From NCBI GenBank assembly GCA_902593905.1, contig CACJKF010000003.1:1-63037 (forward strand): DNA of 63,037 nt, given 5' to 3'. Position numbers and translations under genes: made by a program. The notes under the pieces were generated by a model that did no database searches, was not told where the DNA came from, and was given only the letters and a program-made list of their open reading frames with translations. This DNA comes from an uncultured Pelagibacteraceae bacterium. GTDB taxonomy: Bacteria > Pseudomonadota > Alphaproteobacteria > Pelagibacterales > Pelagibacteraceae. Positions 1 through 9,424 of this stretch are shown here, one piece after another; the stretch's first letter is position 1, and each line of letters opens with the position of its first letter.

Positions 1-518
1 ATTTTAACCGAGTCATATCTTTTGAAGCCTAACAATCTAGCAGCTGTTATAGTTATACCAGATCGGCTTACACCAGGAATTAAAGCTAGAACCTGAAAAA
101 TACCTATTATAATCGCTGACTTATAATTAAAGTTTTTTTCAGTGGTATTTTCTAATTTAAATTTATCGCTAATATAAAGCAAGATTGCAAATATAATTGT
201 CATCCATCCTATTATTTTTACGCTTCTAAGCTCCGCTATTATATTAGTTTTTACTAGTAGATAACCAACAATCATCACAGGTATTGAAGAAATAAAAATT
301 TTAAAAAACAACTCTTTATTTCTCAAAAAATTTAAAATATCTTTGAAGAAATATGTCAACACTGCGAGAAAAGATCCTAGATGTAAACTTACATCTATAG
401 CAAGACTTTGGTTTTCAAAATTTACATATTTTGAGATTAAAATTAAATGTGATGATGAACTTACAGGTATGAATTCTGTAACGCCTTGAACTAAAGATAG
501 AATCAATATCTCAATCAT
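1..518 (-). CDS. uppP: Undecaprenyl-diphosphatase UppP/BacA (partial, C-terminus beyond window)
   Basis: Removes a phosphate from undecaprenyl diphosphate at the inner membrane, recycling the lipid carrier for peptidoglycan and other glycans. The frame runs open from ATG at 518 to the window edge, about 172 codons. The N-terminus has the family signature QGVTEFIPVSSSSHLIL with its Glu and the Ser/His cluster, and near the end PGVSRSGITI, the second catalytic motif with its Arg. Hydrophobic segments lie between, as in this polytopic family. The usual Gly before His in the first motif is Ser here. It is divergent from gltD across 159-165 bases. The missing C-terminus reflects the window, not a truncation. 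Confidence 0.95.
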   Translation of the reverse strand, partial: MIEILILSLVQGVTEFIPVSSSSHLILISKYVNFENQSLAIDVSLHLGSFLAVLTYFFKDILNFLRNKELFFKIFISSIPVMIVGYLLVKTNIIAELRSVKIIGWMTIIFAILLYISDKFKLENTTEKNFNYKSAIIIGIFQVLALIPGVSRSGITITAARLLGFKRYDSVK

Positions 519-563
519 TCGAAATATTTAATATTTAAGGGTGTTTTTTTAATGTCATTATCA

Positions 564-584
564 ATTGCATATCTGGTATGCAAT
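564..584. promoter_or_regulatory. Perfect inverted repeat, candidate operator upstream of gltD
   Basis: ATTGCATA at 564-571 and TATGCAAT at 577-584 are exact reverse complements separated by five bases. There is no following T-run on either strand, so it does not look like a terminator. The shape fits a site for a dimeric regulator about 100 bases upstream of gltD and about 45 upstream of uppP. The regulator is not identifiable from the sequence. Confidence 0.45.
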
Positions 585-633
585 AACTAACCCTAAAATT
601 AAGGATTTTCTTTGATTTAGGTAATTATTATTG

Positions 634-658
634 ACCTTAAATTTCTATCTATTAAGGT
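634..658. promoter_or_regulatory. Second inverted repeat close to the gltD start
   Basis: ACCTTAA at 634-640 and TTAAGGT at 652-658 are exact reverse complements with an 11-base spacer. A TTGACC hexamer (631-636) overlaps the left arm and could be a -35 element, but no good -10 hexamer follows at 16-18 bases, which would fit an activator-dependent promoter. The repeat ends about 20-25 bases before gltD. Confidence 0.35.
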
Positions 659-683
659 AATTCTTAATTATTTTGGCGTGCTT

Positions 684-2129
684 ATGAAAAAAAAAATGCT
701 TCAATTTGTAGATTTAAAACAGGAAACTCCTGTTAAAAGAGATACTTCTAAAAGAAAAGAGGACTTCAAAGAAATTTACAATGAATATATTACCGAAAAA
801 GCTAAAGAACAATCAAGTAGATGCTCTCAATGTGGAGTCCCGTTTTGCCAGATACATTGTCCACTAAGCAACAATATTCCTGATTGGTTAAAACTCACAG
901 CTGAGGGTCGACTACAAGAAGCATACGAAGTTTCTCAAAGTACAAACAATATGCCCGAAGTATGTGGAAGAATTTGCCCACAAGATAGACTTTGTGAGGG
1001 AAATTGCGTTATTGAACAATCTGGGCACGGAACCGTCACTATAGGTTCTATAGAAAAATACATTAATGATACAGCTTGGGAAAAAGGCTGGGTTAAACCT
1101 ATAAAAGTTAAAAGGGAATTAAAACAAACTGTCGGAATAATCGGAGCTGGCCCTGCTGGAATGGCATGTGCAGAAGAATTGAGGAAATCCGGTTACCAAG
1201 TAACAATCTACGATAGATACGACAGGCCAGGAGGACTTTTAATTTACGGAATACCAAACTTCAAGCTAGAAAAATTTGTAGTAGAAAGAAGAACAAAACT
1301 TCTAAAAGATAGCGGTATTAAATTTATACAAAATTTTGAAGTAGGTAAAAATAAAACACTTTACGAACTAAAAGATAAACACGATGCGATTTTAATTGCA
1401 ACTGGAGTATACAAAGCACGTGAAATAGAAATACCAGGACAAAATTTAAAAAATATTTTTCCAGCAATGGAATTTTTAACTGCCTCTAATAGAAAAGGAC
1501 TTGGTGACGAAGTTAAACTATTTGATGATGGAACATTAAATGCTGAAGGAAAAGATGTTGTTGTAATAGGCGGTGGTGATACTGCTATGGACTGTGTCAG
1601 AACATCGGTAAGACAAAAAGCAAATTCAGTTAAATGCTTATATCGTAGAGATAGAGAAAATATGCCAGGCTCAGCTCGAGAGGTTGGGAATGCAATAGAG
1701 GAAGGAGTAGAATTCATATGGCTCACAAATCCTAAAAAATTCATAGGGGAAAAAAAAGTAGAACATATCGAAGTAAATAAAATGAAACTAGGTGAACCAG
1801 ATGCATCAGGTAGAAGGAGACCGGAGATAGAAGTTGGTTCAGAGTACAAAATTAAAGCGGACATTGTTATTAAATCTCTAGGCTTCGATCCTGAAAATTT
1901 ACCAAAATTATTTAATGCTGAAGAACTTGCCGTAACTCAATGGGGAACGATTAAAATCGATATTAAATCGATGCAAACAAATCTAGAAGGTGTATTTGCT
2001 GCAGGTGATATTGTAAGAGGCGCATCACTTGTAGTATGGGCCATTCGAGACGGGAGAGATGCAGCAACTCAAATTGAAAAATATTTACAAAGTAAAATTA
2101 ACAAAAATAAATCTGTTGAGGCAGCTTAG
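684..2129 (+). CDS. gltD: Glutamate synthase (NADPH) small subunit
   Basis: Beta subunit of NADPH-dependent glutamate synthase. It passes electrons from NADPH through FAD and Fe-S centres to GltB for glutamine-dependent glutamate formation in the cytoplasm. The N-terminal Fe-S region has the CxxCGxxxCxxxCP pattern around residue 50 and CGRICPQDRLCEGNC near residue 95. An FAD fold starts with GIIGAGPAG near residue 155, a second nucleotide fold has VVVIGGGDTAMD near residue 293, and FAAGDIVRG closes FAD binding. Full family length. Starts are possible at GTG 678, ATG 684 or ATG 696; 684 is chosen as the first ATG and none has a clear Shine-Dalgarno site. The gltB ATG follows the TAG stop with no gap. 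Confidence 0.96.
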   Translation: MKKKMLQFVDLKQETPVKRDTSKRKEDFKEIYNEYITEKAKEQSSRCSQCGVPFCQIHCPLSNNIPDWLKLTAEGRLQEAYEVSQSTNNMPEVCGRICPQDRLCEGNCVIEQSGHGTVTIGSIEKYINDTAWEKGWVKPIKVKRELKQTVGIIGAGPAGMACAEELRKSGYQVTIYDRYDRPGGLLIYGIPNFKLEKFVVERRTKLLKDSGIKFIQNFEVGKNKTLYELKDKHDAILIATGVYKAREIEIPGQNLKNIFPAMEFLTASNRKGLGDEVKLFDDGTLNAEGKDVVVIGGGDTAMDCVRTSVRQKANSVKCLYRRDRENMPGSAREVGNAIEEGVEFIWLTNPKKFIGEKKVEHIEVNKMKLGEPDASGRRRPEIEVGSEYKIKADIVIKSLGFDPENLPKLFNAEELAVTQWGTIKIDIKSMQTNLEGVFAAGDIVRGASLVVWAIRDGRDAATQIEKYLQSKINKNKSVEAA

Positions 2130-5100
2130 ATGTATAATTATAAAAAAAACAAAAACCTATTAGAGAGCACTTATAATTATCGTTCTGAAATGGAACATGA
2201 CGCTTGTGGAGTAGGTTTAATAGCTACTACGAATGGAAAAAAATCTAGGAGAGTAGTTGAATATGGAATAGAAGCATTAAAAGCTATTTGGCATCGAGGA
2301 GCTGTAGACGCTGATGGAAAATCAGGTGATGGAGCTGGAATACAGATTGAAATTGCACCAGATTTTTTTAAAGAAAAAATTTTAGCTACAGGTCATACAC
2401 CTGATGATAAAAAAAGAATTTGCGTTGGTATGGTTTTTTTACCCAGGACTGATTACTCAGCACAAGAAAAATGTAGAGAAATAATTGAGTCAGCTTTGCT
2501 TAAAGAAAATTACTATATCTACGGATGGAGACAAGTTCCAATAAATTCTAGCGTACTGGGAAAAACTGCTGATCAAAGTCGACCTGAAATAGCTCAGGTA
2601 ATGTTTAAAAAGAACGAGAGTTTAGAAACAAATGATCTTGAAAGAAATTTATTTGAAACTAGAAAGAAAATAGAGAAAGTTGCTAGAGATAGTCAACTTA
2701 AAGAATTTTATATTTGTTCTTTCAGTTCAAGATCAATTGTTTACAAGGGTATGTTTTTAGCAGAAATGCTGTCTGAATTTTATCCTGATCTAAACGATAA
2801 AAAATTAACTTCAAGATTTGCAGTATTTCATCAAAGGTATTCAACAAATACCTTCCCTAGTTGGGACTTAGCTCAACCCTTCCGAACATTAGCTCACAAT
2901 GGAGAAATAAATACTTTAAAAGGAAATATTAATTGGATGAAAATACATGAGCAAGATATGTCTAGCTCTTTGTTTAAAAACGTGAAAGATCTTAAACCAG
3001 TAATTAGAAGCAGCTCAGACTCAGGGGCTCTTGATAATGTATTTGAGCTATTAGTTCATTCAGGAAAACTTGCCCCTTTAATAAAATTAATGATGATACC
3101 TGACTCGTGGTCAAAAAGAAGTAAAACTGTTCCAAAAAATCATCAAGATTTGTTTAATTTTTTAAATAGCACAATCGAACCTTGGGATGGACCAGCTGCG
3201 ATTTGCGCAACTGATGCTAAATGGGTTTTGGCTTCTTCTGATAGAAATGGATTAAGACCACTCAGGTATACGATAACTTCCGACAATTTGTTTTTTGCTG
3301 GGTCTGAAACTGGGATGATAAAAATTCCTGAAACAAGAATTATAGAAAAAGGCAAGTTAGGTCCAGGGCAAATAATTGCGATTGATTTAAAAAAAGGTAA
3401 ACTGTTTAAGGATAAAGCAATTAAAGACTTATTAGCTAAAGATTATAAAAAATATAGTAAGCAAATAATAGATTTAGAAAAAAAAATTTCTAAAGAAGAT
3501 GAAAAAGCTAATTTTACAGGCGAAGAATTAAGAAAAAGACAATACTTATCAGGTTTGAGCATAGAAGATCTTGAGTTAATTTTGCATCCGATGGCTGATG
3601 AAGGAAAAGAAGCGTCAGGCTCTATGGGTGACGATACTCCAGTTGCAGTTTTATCAAGTCATTTTAGGCCAGTGTCGCATTATTTCAGACAAAATTTTAG
3701 CCAAGTCACAAATCCTCCAATCGACTCTTTAAGAGAAAATAAAGTGATGAGTTTAAAAACTAGATTTGGAAATTTAGGAAACATTTTAGATTTTGATAAT
3801 CTAACAGAAGAGAATATATACGTGTTGGATAGCCCAATTCTTACAAATTCACAATTCAAAAAATTTAAAAAGTTTTTTTTAAAAAAGTCCAAAGTAATCG
3901 ATTGTACTTTTGACATTTCTACTTCATTAAAAGATAGAATAGAGGCAATAAGAGAAGAAGCCGAAACTTCTGTTAGAGAGGGGAGCACATGTTTAATTTT
4001 ATCAGATAAAAATATTAACAATCAAAAAGCTAGTATACCTAGTATTTTAACCGTAGGAGCAGTCCATTCACATTTAGTAAAACTTGGGTTAAGAGGATAT
4101 TGTTCTTTAAATGTTGAATGCTCTGATGCCTTAGATACTCATTCATTTGCAGTTTTAATTGGAGTTGGAGCTACAACTGTAAATCCGTATTTAGCGATTG
4201 ATAGCATTTATCAAAGATTTGAAAAAAAATTATTCGGTAAGTCTGATTTTGAGAGTTGCATTGTGAAATTTAAAAAATCAATTGATGCAGGATTATTGAA
4301 GATAATGTCAAAGATGGGAATATCAGTAATAAGTTCATATAGAGGCGGATGTAATTTTGAAGCGGTAGGATTAAGTAGAGCTATAGTTTCTGATTATTTC
4401 CCTGGAATGTCCTCTAGAATTTCAGGAATAGGCATAATCGGAATCGAGAAAAAGATTAAGGAACTTCATGAAAAATTTAACGCAAAAAATGTATTCACTT
4501 TACCTATTGGGGGACTTTACAGGTATAGAAAAACTGGTGAGAATCACCAATATCAAGGAAGATTAATACACTTGCTGCAAGGCGCTGTTGGAACTGGCTC
4601 TTATGAGCAATATAAAAAGTATTCAGCTGGAATTCATAATTTACCTCCAATTAATATAAGAGATTTACTAGAATTTAAAAAACAAAGAAAACCTATTGAT
4701 ATTCAAGAAGTAGAGCCTATTGAAGAAATTTTAAAAAGATTTGGAAGTGGAAGTATGTCTCATGGAGCACTGTCAGCAGAAGCTCATGAAACTTTAGCAA
4801 TGGGAATGAATAGAATTAAAGGTGCCTCCTGTAGTGGGGAAGGAGGCGAGGACGCAAAAAGATTTAAAATATTACCTAACGGGGATAGCGCAAACTCAAG
4901 AGTGAAACAAATTGCATCTGCTAGATTTGGTGTTACTGTGGACTATTTAAATAACGCTAACGAAATAGAGATAAAAATCGCTCAAGGAGCTAAACCAGGT
5001 GAGGGAGGGCAGCTACCAGGTTTTAAGGTTACAAAAGAAATAGCACGATTAAGGCATTCGACAACAGGTGTAACTTTAATATCACCACCGCCACATCACG

Positions 5101-6626
5101 ATATTTATTCTATAGAAGATTTAGCTCAGTTAATTTATGATTTAAAACAAATCAATCCAGGTGCGAGAGTTGGAGTCAAATTAGTTGCATCAACTGGTAT
5201 TGGGACAATAGCAGCAGGTGTAGCTAAAGCAAAAGCAGATATTATTTTGATTTCAGGTCATTCTGGAGGAACTGGCGCTAGTCCTCAAACAAGTATTAAG
5301 TACGCGGGTATTCCCTGGGAGATGGGTCTAACAGAAGCAAACCAAATTCTTACTTTAAATAATTTAAGACATAACGTTACTCTAAGAACGGATGGAGGAT
5401 TAAAAACTGGCCGTGATATTGTGATGGCCGCCATGATGGGAGCAGAAGAATATGGAATGGGTACGTCATCTTTAGTTGCAATGGGATGCATAATGGTAAG
5501 GCAGTGCCATTCAAATACATGTCCAGTTGGAGTTTGCAGTCAAGATGAAACTTTACGAGAAAAATTTACCGGCACCCCAGAAAAAGTTGTAAATTTATTT
5601 GAGTTTGTAGCAAAAGAAGTAAGAGAAATTCTCGCTTCTCTTGGTTTTAAATCAATTAATGAAATTATAGGAAGAACAGATTTATTAACTCAGGTAAATA
5701 AAGGAGCATCTAACTTAGATGATTTAGATTTAAATCCACTATTAGTTCAAGCTGATCCAGGTGAAAATCTAAGATATTGTAAAGACAAACATATAAATGA
5801 AGTGCCAGATACTCTCGACGAAAAGATTTGGTCTGAGATAAAAGATAAGATTAAAACAGACTCAAAAAATAAATTTAATTACGAGATAGAAAACACTTCA
5901 AGATCAGTAGGAACAAGATTATCTCACCATATTTATAAAAAATTTGGTAACAATAAATTAGATGAAAATACGGTAAATATTAAACTAGAGGGATCAGCGG
6001 GACAATCTCTTGGCGCCTTCCTAACCAAAGGAATTAAACTTATCGTCGAAGGGGACTGCAATGATTATGTTGGCAAAGGATTATCTGGAGGGACCATTGT
6101 TGTATATCCATCTCCAAAAAGTTCATTAGTTTCAAACAAAAATACAATAATAGGAAACACCGTTCTTTATGGAGCAACTTCAGGAAAACTGTTTGCATCT
6201 GGGCAAGCGGGAGAGAGATTCGCAGTTAGAAACTCTGGAAGTTTTTCAATCGTTGAAGGTTGTGGAGCCCATGGTTGTGAATATATGACTGGAGGAACAG
6301 CTATAATACTAGGAGAAGTAGGTGACAATTTTGGAGCAGGAATGACGGGTGGAATGGCATTTGTTTATGATGATAATAATACATTTGAAAATTTTGTTAA
6401 TCCTACTTCAATAGTTTGGCAAGAAGTTGAAACAGATTATTGGAAAAAGTTTTTAAAAGAAAGTTTAAATATTTTTGTCAAAGAAACAAATTCAAAAATT
6501 GCTCAAAAAATATTAATTGACTTTGATAATGAACTTAAAAAATTTAAACAAATTTGCCCGACAGAAATGCTTGATAAATTAGACAATCCTATTAGTTTAA
6601 GATCTCATACTAAGAAAGCAGGTTAA
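2130..6626 (+). CDS. gltB: Glutamate synthase (NADPH) large subunit
   Basis: Alpha subunit of glutamate synthase; it hydrolyses glutamine and adds the ammonia to 2-oxoglutarate on FMN. The class II amidotransferase nucleophile is Cys26 (in DACGVGLIA), so a short propeptide is presumably removed. The central region is followed by the FMN/Fe-S domain (GSGSMSHGALS, SGHSGGTGASP), with cluster cysteines in CHSNTCPVGVC near residues 1119-1135. The C-terminal glycine-rich beta-helix domain (GGTIVVYP, GAGMTGG) is present. At 1498 residues it is full length. It is co-transcribed with gltD (no gap) and overlaps the next gene by one base (TAATG). Confidence 0.97.
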   Translation: MYNYKKNKNLLESTYNYRSEMEHDACGVGLIATTNGKKSRRVVEYGIEALKAIWHRGAVDADGKSGDGAGIQIEIAPDFFKEKILATGHTPDDKKRICVGMVFLPRTDYSAQEKCREIIESALLKENYYIYGWRQVPINSSVLGKTADQSRPEIAQVMFKKNESLETNDLERNLFETRKKIEKVARDSQLKEFYICSFSSRSIVYKGMFLAEMLSEFYPDLNDKKLTSRFAVFHQRYSTNTFPSWDLAQPFRTLAHNGEINTLKGNINWMKIHEQDMSSSLFKNVKDLKPVIRSSSDSGALDNVFELLVHSGKLAPLIKLMMIPDSWSKRSKTVPKNHQDLFNFLNSTIEPWDGPAAICATDAKWVLASSDRNGLRPLRYTITSDNLFFAGSETGMIKIPETRIIEKGKLGPGQIIAIDLKKGKLFKDKAIKDLLAKDYKKYSKQIIDLEKKISKEDEKANFTGEELRKRQYLSGLSIEDLELILHPMADEGKEASGSMGDDTPVAVLSSHFRPVSHYFRQNFSQVTNPPIDSLRENKVMSLKTRFGNLGNILDFDNLTEENIYVLDSPILTNSQFKKFKKFFLKKSKVIDCTFDISTSLKDRIEAIREEAETSVREGSTCLILSDKNINNQKASIPSILTVGAVHSHLVKLGLRGYCSLNVECSDALDTHSFAVLIGVGATTVNPYLAIDSIYQRFEKKLFGKSDFESCIVKFKKSIDAGLLKIMSKMGISVISSYRGGCNFEAVGLSRAIVSDYFPGMSSRISGIGIIGIEKKIKELHEKFNAKNVFTLPIGGLYRYRKTGENHQYQGRLIHLLQGAVGTGSYEQYKKYSAGIHNLPPINIRDLLEFKKQRKPIDIQEVEPIEEILKRFGSGSMSHGALSAEAHETLAMGMNRIKGASCSGEGGEDAKRFKILPNGDSANSRVKQIASARFGVTVDYLNNANEIEIKIAQGAKPGEGGQLPGFKVTKEIARLRHSTTGVTLISPPPHHDIYSIEDLAQLIYDLKQINPGARVGVKLVASTGIGTIAAGVAKAKADIILISGHSGGTGASPQTSIKYAGIPWEMGLTEANQILTLNNLRHNVTLRTDGGLKTGRDIVMAAMMGAEEYGMGTSSLVAMGCIMVRQCHSNTCPVGVCSQDETLREKFTGTPEKVVNLFEFVAKEVREILASLGFKSINEIIGRTDLLTQVNKGASNLDDLDLNPLLVQADPGENLRYCKDKHINEVPDTLDEKIWSEIKDKIKTDSKNKFNYEIENTSRSVGTRLSHHIYKKFGNNKLDENTVNIKLEGSAGQSLGAFLTKGIKLIVEGDCNDYVGKGLSGGTIVVYPSPKSSLVSNKNTIIGNTVLYGATSGKLFASGQAGERFAVRNSGSFSIVEGCGAHGCEYMTGGTAIILGEVGDNFGAGMTGGMAFVYDDNNTFENFVNPTSIVWQEVETDYWKKFLKESLNIFVKETNSKIAQKILIDFDNELKKFKQICPTEMLDKLDNPISLRSHTKKAG

Positions 6627-7504
6627 TGAGTAAAATTAACGTCTTTTGCTTTGGCTTTGGCCAAGTCGCAGAAAGTTTCATTAATAAGTTAATTAATGAA
6701 AAAAAAGACTTTGAATTAAGTGTTACTTCTAGACAGGAAACTCATCAGATTGAGTTTAATAATATTAAAATAAATTCATACCAATTTACTGAAGACAAAT
6801 TTGATAACTCTATTAAAAAAAAAATAGAGGAAGCAGATTACATTTTAGTTTCTATTCCGCCTATTAATGGTAAAGATATTGTAGCAAATTATCTAGATAC
6901 AAATCTAAAAAAATTAATGAATTGTAAATGGATAACATATTTATCGGCAACTAGTGTATATGGGGATCATAAAGGTGATTGGGTTAATGAAGATAGCGCT
7001 ACTCAACCTACGTCAGATAATGGGATAAGTAGATTAGAAGCAGAAAAAAACTGGAAAAGTTTATCGAATAAAAAAAATTATCCGCTTCAAATTTTTAGAT
7101 TAGCCGGCATATATTCAAATGAGTTTAATATTTTGAAAAGATTAAAAACTGGCAAAGTACAAATTGTAGATAAAAAAAATCACTTTTTTTCAAGAATTCA
7201 TGTTGAGGACATAGCTAACATTTTATTTAAGTCCCTTGATAATTTTAAAAATAATGAAATTTACAATATTTGTGATGATAAACCTGCTTCGCAAATTGAA
7301 GTAGCAGCCTACGGTGCAAAATTACTAAAACTAGAAAGACCTAATTCAGTAAAACTCAAGGAAGTTGATAGCGAAATGTTAAGAAATTTTTATCAAGATT
7401 CAAAAAAAGTAGATAATAAAAAAATGAAAGAATTTTTTAATCACAAATTAATGTACCCAACCTATGTTGAAGGACTAAATTATATCTTTAATAACACTTT
7501 TTAA
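6626..7504 (+). CDS. NAD(P)-binding SDR-family epimerase-like protein (YeeZ-type)
   Basis: A predicted Rossmann-fold oxidoreductase or epimerase of the atypical extended SDR group. The N-terminus has GFGQVAESF, a GxGxxA dinucleotide site, and the middle has LSATSVYGDHKGDWVNE, the region around the SDR Ser/Tyr residues; there is no clean YxxxK. A later segment, SRIHVEDIANIL, is typical of sugar-nucleotide epimerase relatives. The substrate is unknown. It overlaps the gltB stop by one base, so it is translated from the glutamate synthase message, and its 3' end overlaps the convergent hydrolase gene by 30 bases. It may act in surface sugar metabolism or as a housekeeping reductase. Confidence 0.8.
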   Translation: MSKINVFCFGFGQVAESFINKLINEKKDFELSVTSRQETHQIEFNNIKINSYQFTEDKFDNSIKKKIEEADYILVSIPPINGKDIVANYLDTNLKKLMNCKWITYLSATSVYGDHKGDWVNEDSATQPTSDNGISRLEAEKNWKSLSNKKNYPLQIFRLAGIYSNEFNILKRLKTGKVQIVDKKNHFFSRIHVEDIANILFKSLDNFKNNEIYNICDDKPASQIEVAAYGAKLLKLERPNSVKLKEVDSEMLRNFYQDSKKVDNKKMKEFFNHKLMYPTYVEGLNYIFNNTF

Positions 7505-8230
7505 TTCTTTAATTATTTTTTTTAAGAAAACTTGATTTGATAAACTATGGTCTCCGTTTTTAATTATTACTAACTTCTTTTGAGCATTTGGAAATACCGA
7601 AAGAACTTTTCTTGAAAAGGATACCGGCACAACTTCATCTTTGCTCCCATGAACCATTGTTACTTTAATTCTTGATCTTATTTTTTTAGATAGAATTTTA
7701 TTTTTTCTTCCATCTTTAATTAGCTGAAATGTAATAGGATATTCATATTGCCCATTCTTAATAACACTTAATCCTTTAGTAATAATTTCATTTTTATTTT
7801 TTTTTGGAAATTTTTTCCACATTAATCTTTCAAGAAATTCGGGAGCTGAGCCTATACCAACAAAACCTACAATTTGATTTTCAAAATATTTAAATTGATT
7901 TAAAGAGATCCATGCTCCCATGCTAGAACCAATAAGTATAAATTTATTCTTTTTAACAATTTTTTTAATTAAATTCTTAGCATCATTAGACCATTTAGTT
8001 ATGTTTCCATTTGTAAATTTGCCTGATGACTTACCGTGTCCTGAATACTCAATAGCTAAAAAACCTAATTTATTTTTTACAGTATATTTTTTAAAGGCTT
8101 GAGGCTTTTCTCCATCAATATCTGACATAAAACCAGGAAGAAAAACAATATAAAGATTTTTTTTATAATAATTGTCTATAAATCTCAGTTTTTTAGTCTT
8201 TGAAATTTTTAAGTATTTGAATTTTTTCAT
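7475..8230 (-). CDS. Alpha/beta hydrolase
   Basis: A cytoplasmic serine hydrolase of the alpha/beta fold. FLPGFMSDIDGEKP near residue 30 supplies the oxyanion strand, GSSMGAW contains the nucleophile Ser103, and IKNGDHSLS near the C-terminus has the catalytic His. MVHGSKDEVVPV carries the likely acidic residue. No signal peptide is present and the length (251 aa) is usual for the peptidase/thioesterase-like subgroup. The substrate cannot be told. The gene converges on the epimerase with a 30-base overlap and is divergent from the glycosyltransferase at 8267 across only 36 bases. Confidence 0.85.
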   Translation of the reverse strand: MKKFKYLKISKTKKLRFIDNYYKKNLYIVFLPGFMSDIDGEKPQAFKKYTVKNKLGFLAIEYSGHGKSSGKFTNGNITKWSNDAKNLIKKIVKKNKFILIGSSMGAWISLNQFKYFENQIVGFVGIGSAPEFLERLMWKKFPKKNKNEIITKGLSVIKNGQYEYPITFQLIKDGRKNKILSKKIRSRIKVTMVHGSKDEVVPVSFSRKVLSVFPNAQKKLVIIKNGDHSLSNQVFLKKIIKELKSVIKDII

Positions 8231-8266
8231 ATAGGAATATTTTAGTGCTATTATATAACAAATAGC

Positions 8267-9424
8267 ATGACTACTAAAATAAATGTTTTACAGATAATTC
8301 CAAGGCTTGGCTATGGCGGAGCCGAAACCGGTTGCTATGACATCGCTCACTATTTGGCAGAGCAAAATTGCGGATCTTATATTGCAACTTCGGGCGGTGA
8401 TTTGCTTAAATTTGTAAAAAAAAATAAAGTAGGAGTTTTTAAAATTCCTGTACACTCTAAAAATCCAATTATAATTTTACTTAACGTTTTATTTTTATCG
8501 TTTTTTATTATAACAAAAAAAATAAATATTGTTCACGCAAGAAGTAGAGCTCCTGCGTGGTCTTGCTATTTTGCTTGTCTTATTACTAATAGAATATTTG
8601 TGACCACATTTCATGGAACATATAATTTTAAGAGTAAATTGAAAAAATTTTATAATAGCGTGATGCTTAGAGCTAAACTTACAATTGCGGGGTCAAACTT
8701 TATTTTTGATCATATAAATGAAAATTATAATGAGTACTTAAATAAAAAAAAAAAATTAAGAGTTATATTTAGAGGTATAAATGTTGATTATTATAGTCAA
8801 AAAAATATTTCAATTTTAAAACAAGAAAAATTAAAGATGGAATGGGGCCTCGAGCAAAATAAAATTACAATTTTAATGCCCGGTAGACTTACTTCTTGGA
8901 AAGGACAAGAAAAATTTATAGAGTCCCTTAATATATTAATTGAGGATTATAACGTAACAAATTTTCAAGCTATTCTGCTAGGATCTGACCAAGGAAGAAA
9001 AGTATATTCAAAAAAATTACATAGTCTGGTTGAAAGATATAGTTTAACTAAAAAAGTTAAATTTATAAGTCATTGTAAAGAAATGCCTTTGGCTTATTCA
9101 CTCGCCGATGTTGTAGTTTCTGCTTCTGTTGAACCAGAGGCATTTGGGAGAGTTGCGGTTGAGTCGCAATCAATGGGTAAACCCATTATTGCAAGTAATA
9201 TAGGCGGTTCAAAAGAAACAGTTCTGAATAAAAAATCTGGTTATTTATACAAACATGACGATCCTAGAGAACTTGCGAAATATTTAAATACTGTTATTCA
9301 ATTAAATCAAGAAGAGTTGAAATTTATGGGAAACGAAGGTAGAAAAAACGTAATACGAAAATTTGACGTTGAAGTTATGTGTGATTCAAATTTAAGAGAA
9401 TATAAAAAACTATTAAAAAATTAA
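8267..9424 (+). CDS. Glycosyltransferase family 4
   Basis: A GT-B fold glycosyltransferase, probably cytoplasmic and acting on a lipid-linked glycan. The N-terminus IIPRLGYGGAETGCYDIA is the acceptor-domain signature of this family. The donor domain includes ILMPGRLTSWKGQEKFI and EPEAFGRVAVESQSMGKPIIAS, the E-x7-E type motif that contacts the sugar nucleotide. At 385 residues it is complete. The stop codon and the thrS start share one base (TAATG at 9422-9426), so a surface-glycan gene heads the translation operon. The sugar and acceptor are unknown. Confidence 0.9.
   Translation: MTTKINVLQIIPRLGYGGAETGCYDIAHYLAEQNCGSYIATSGGDLLKFVKKNKVGVFKIPVHSKNPIIILLNVLFLSFFIITKKINIVHARSRAPAWSCYFACLITNRIFVTTFHGTYNFKSKLKKFYNSVMLRAKLTIAGSNFIFDHINENYNEYLNKKKKLRVIFRGINVDYYSQKNISILKQEKLKMEWGLEQNKITILMPGRLTSWKGQEKFIESLNILIEDYNVTNFQAILLGSDQGRKVYSKKLHSLVERYSLTKKVKFISHCKEMPLAYSLADVVVSASVEPEAFGRVAVESQSMGKPIIASNIGGSKETVLNKKSGYLYKHDDPRELAKYLNTVIQLNQEELKFMGNEGRKNVIRKFDVEVMCDSNLREYKKLLKN

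Noticed and set aside
552-590. 12-codon ORF over the gltD palindrome, as a leader peptide
   Set aside because: No ribosome site, no run of regulatory codons and no attenuator hairpin with a T-run; the palindrome explains the region better.
1361-1864. 167-aa antisense ORF in gltD and similar antisense ORFs elsewhere
   Set aside because: They mirror conserved coding sequence on the other strand and have no recognisable domain or independent start signal.
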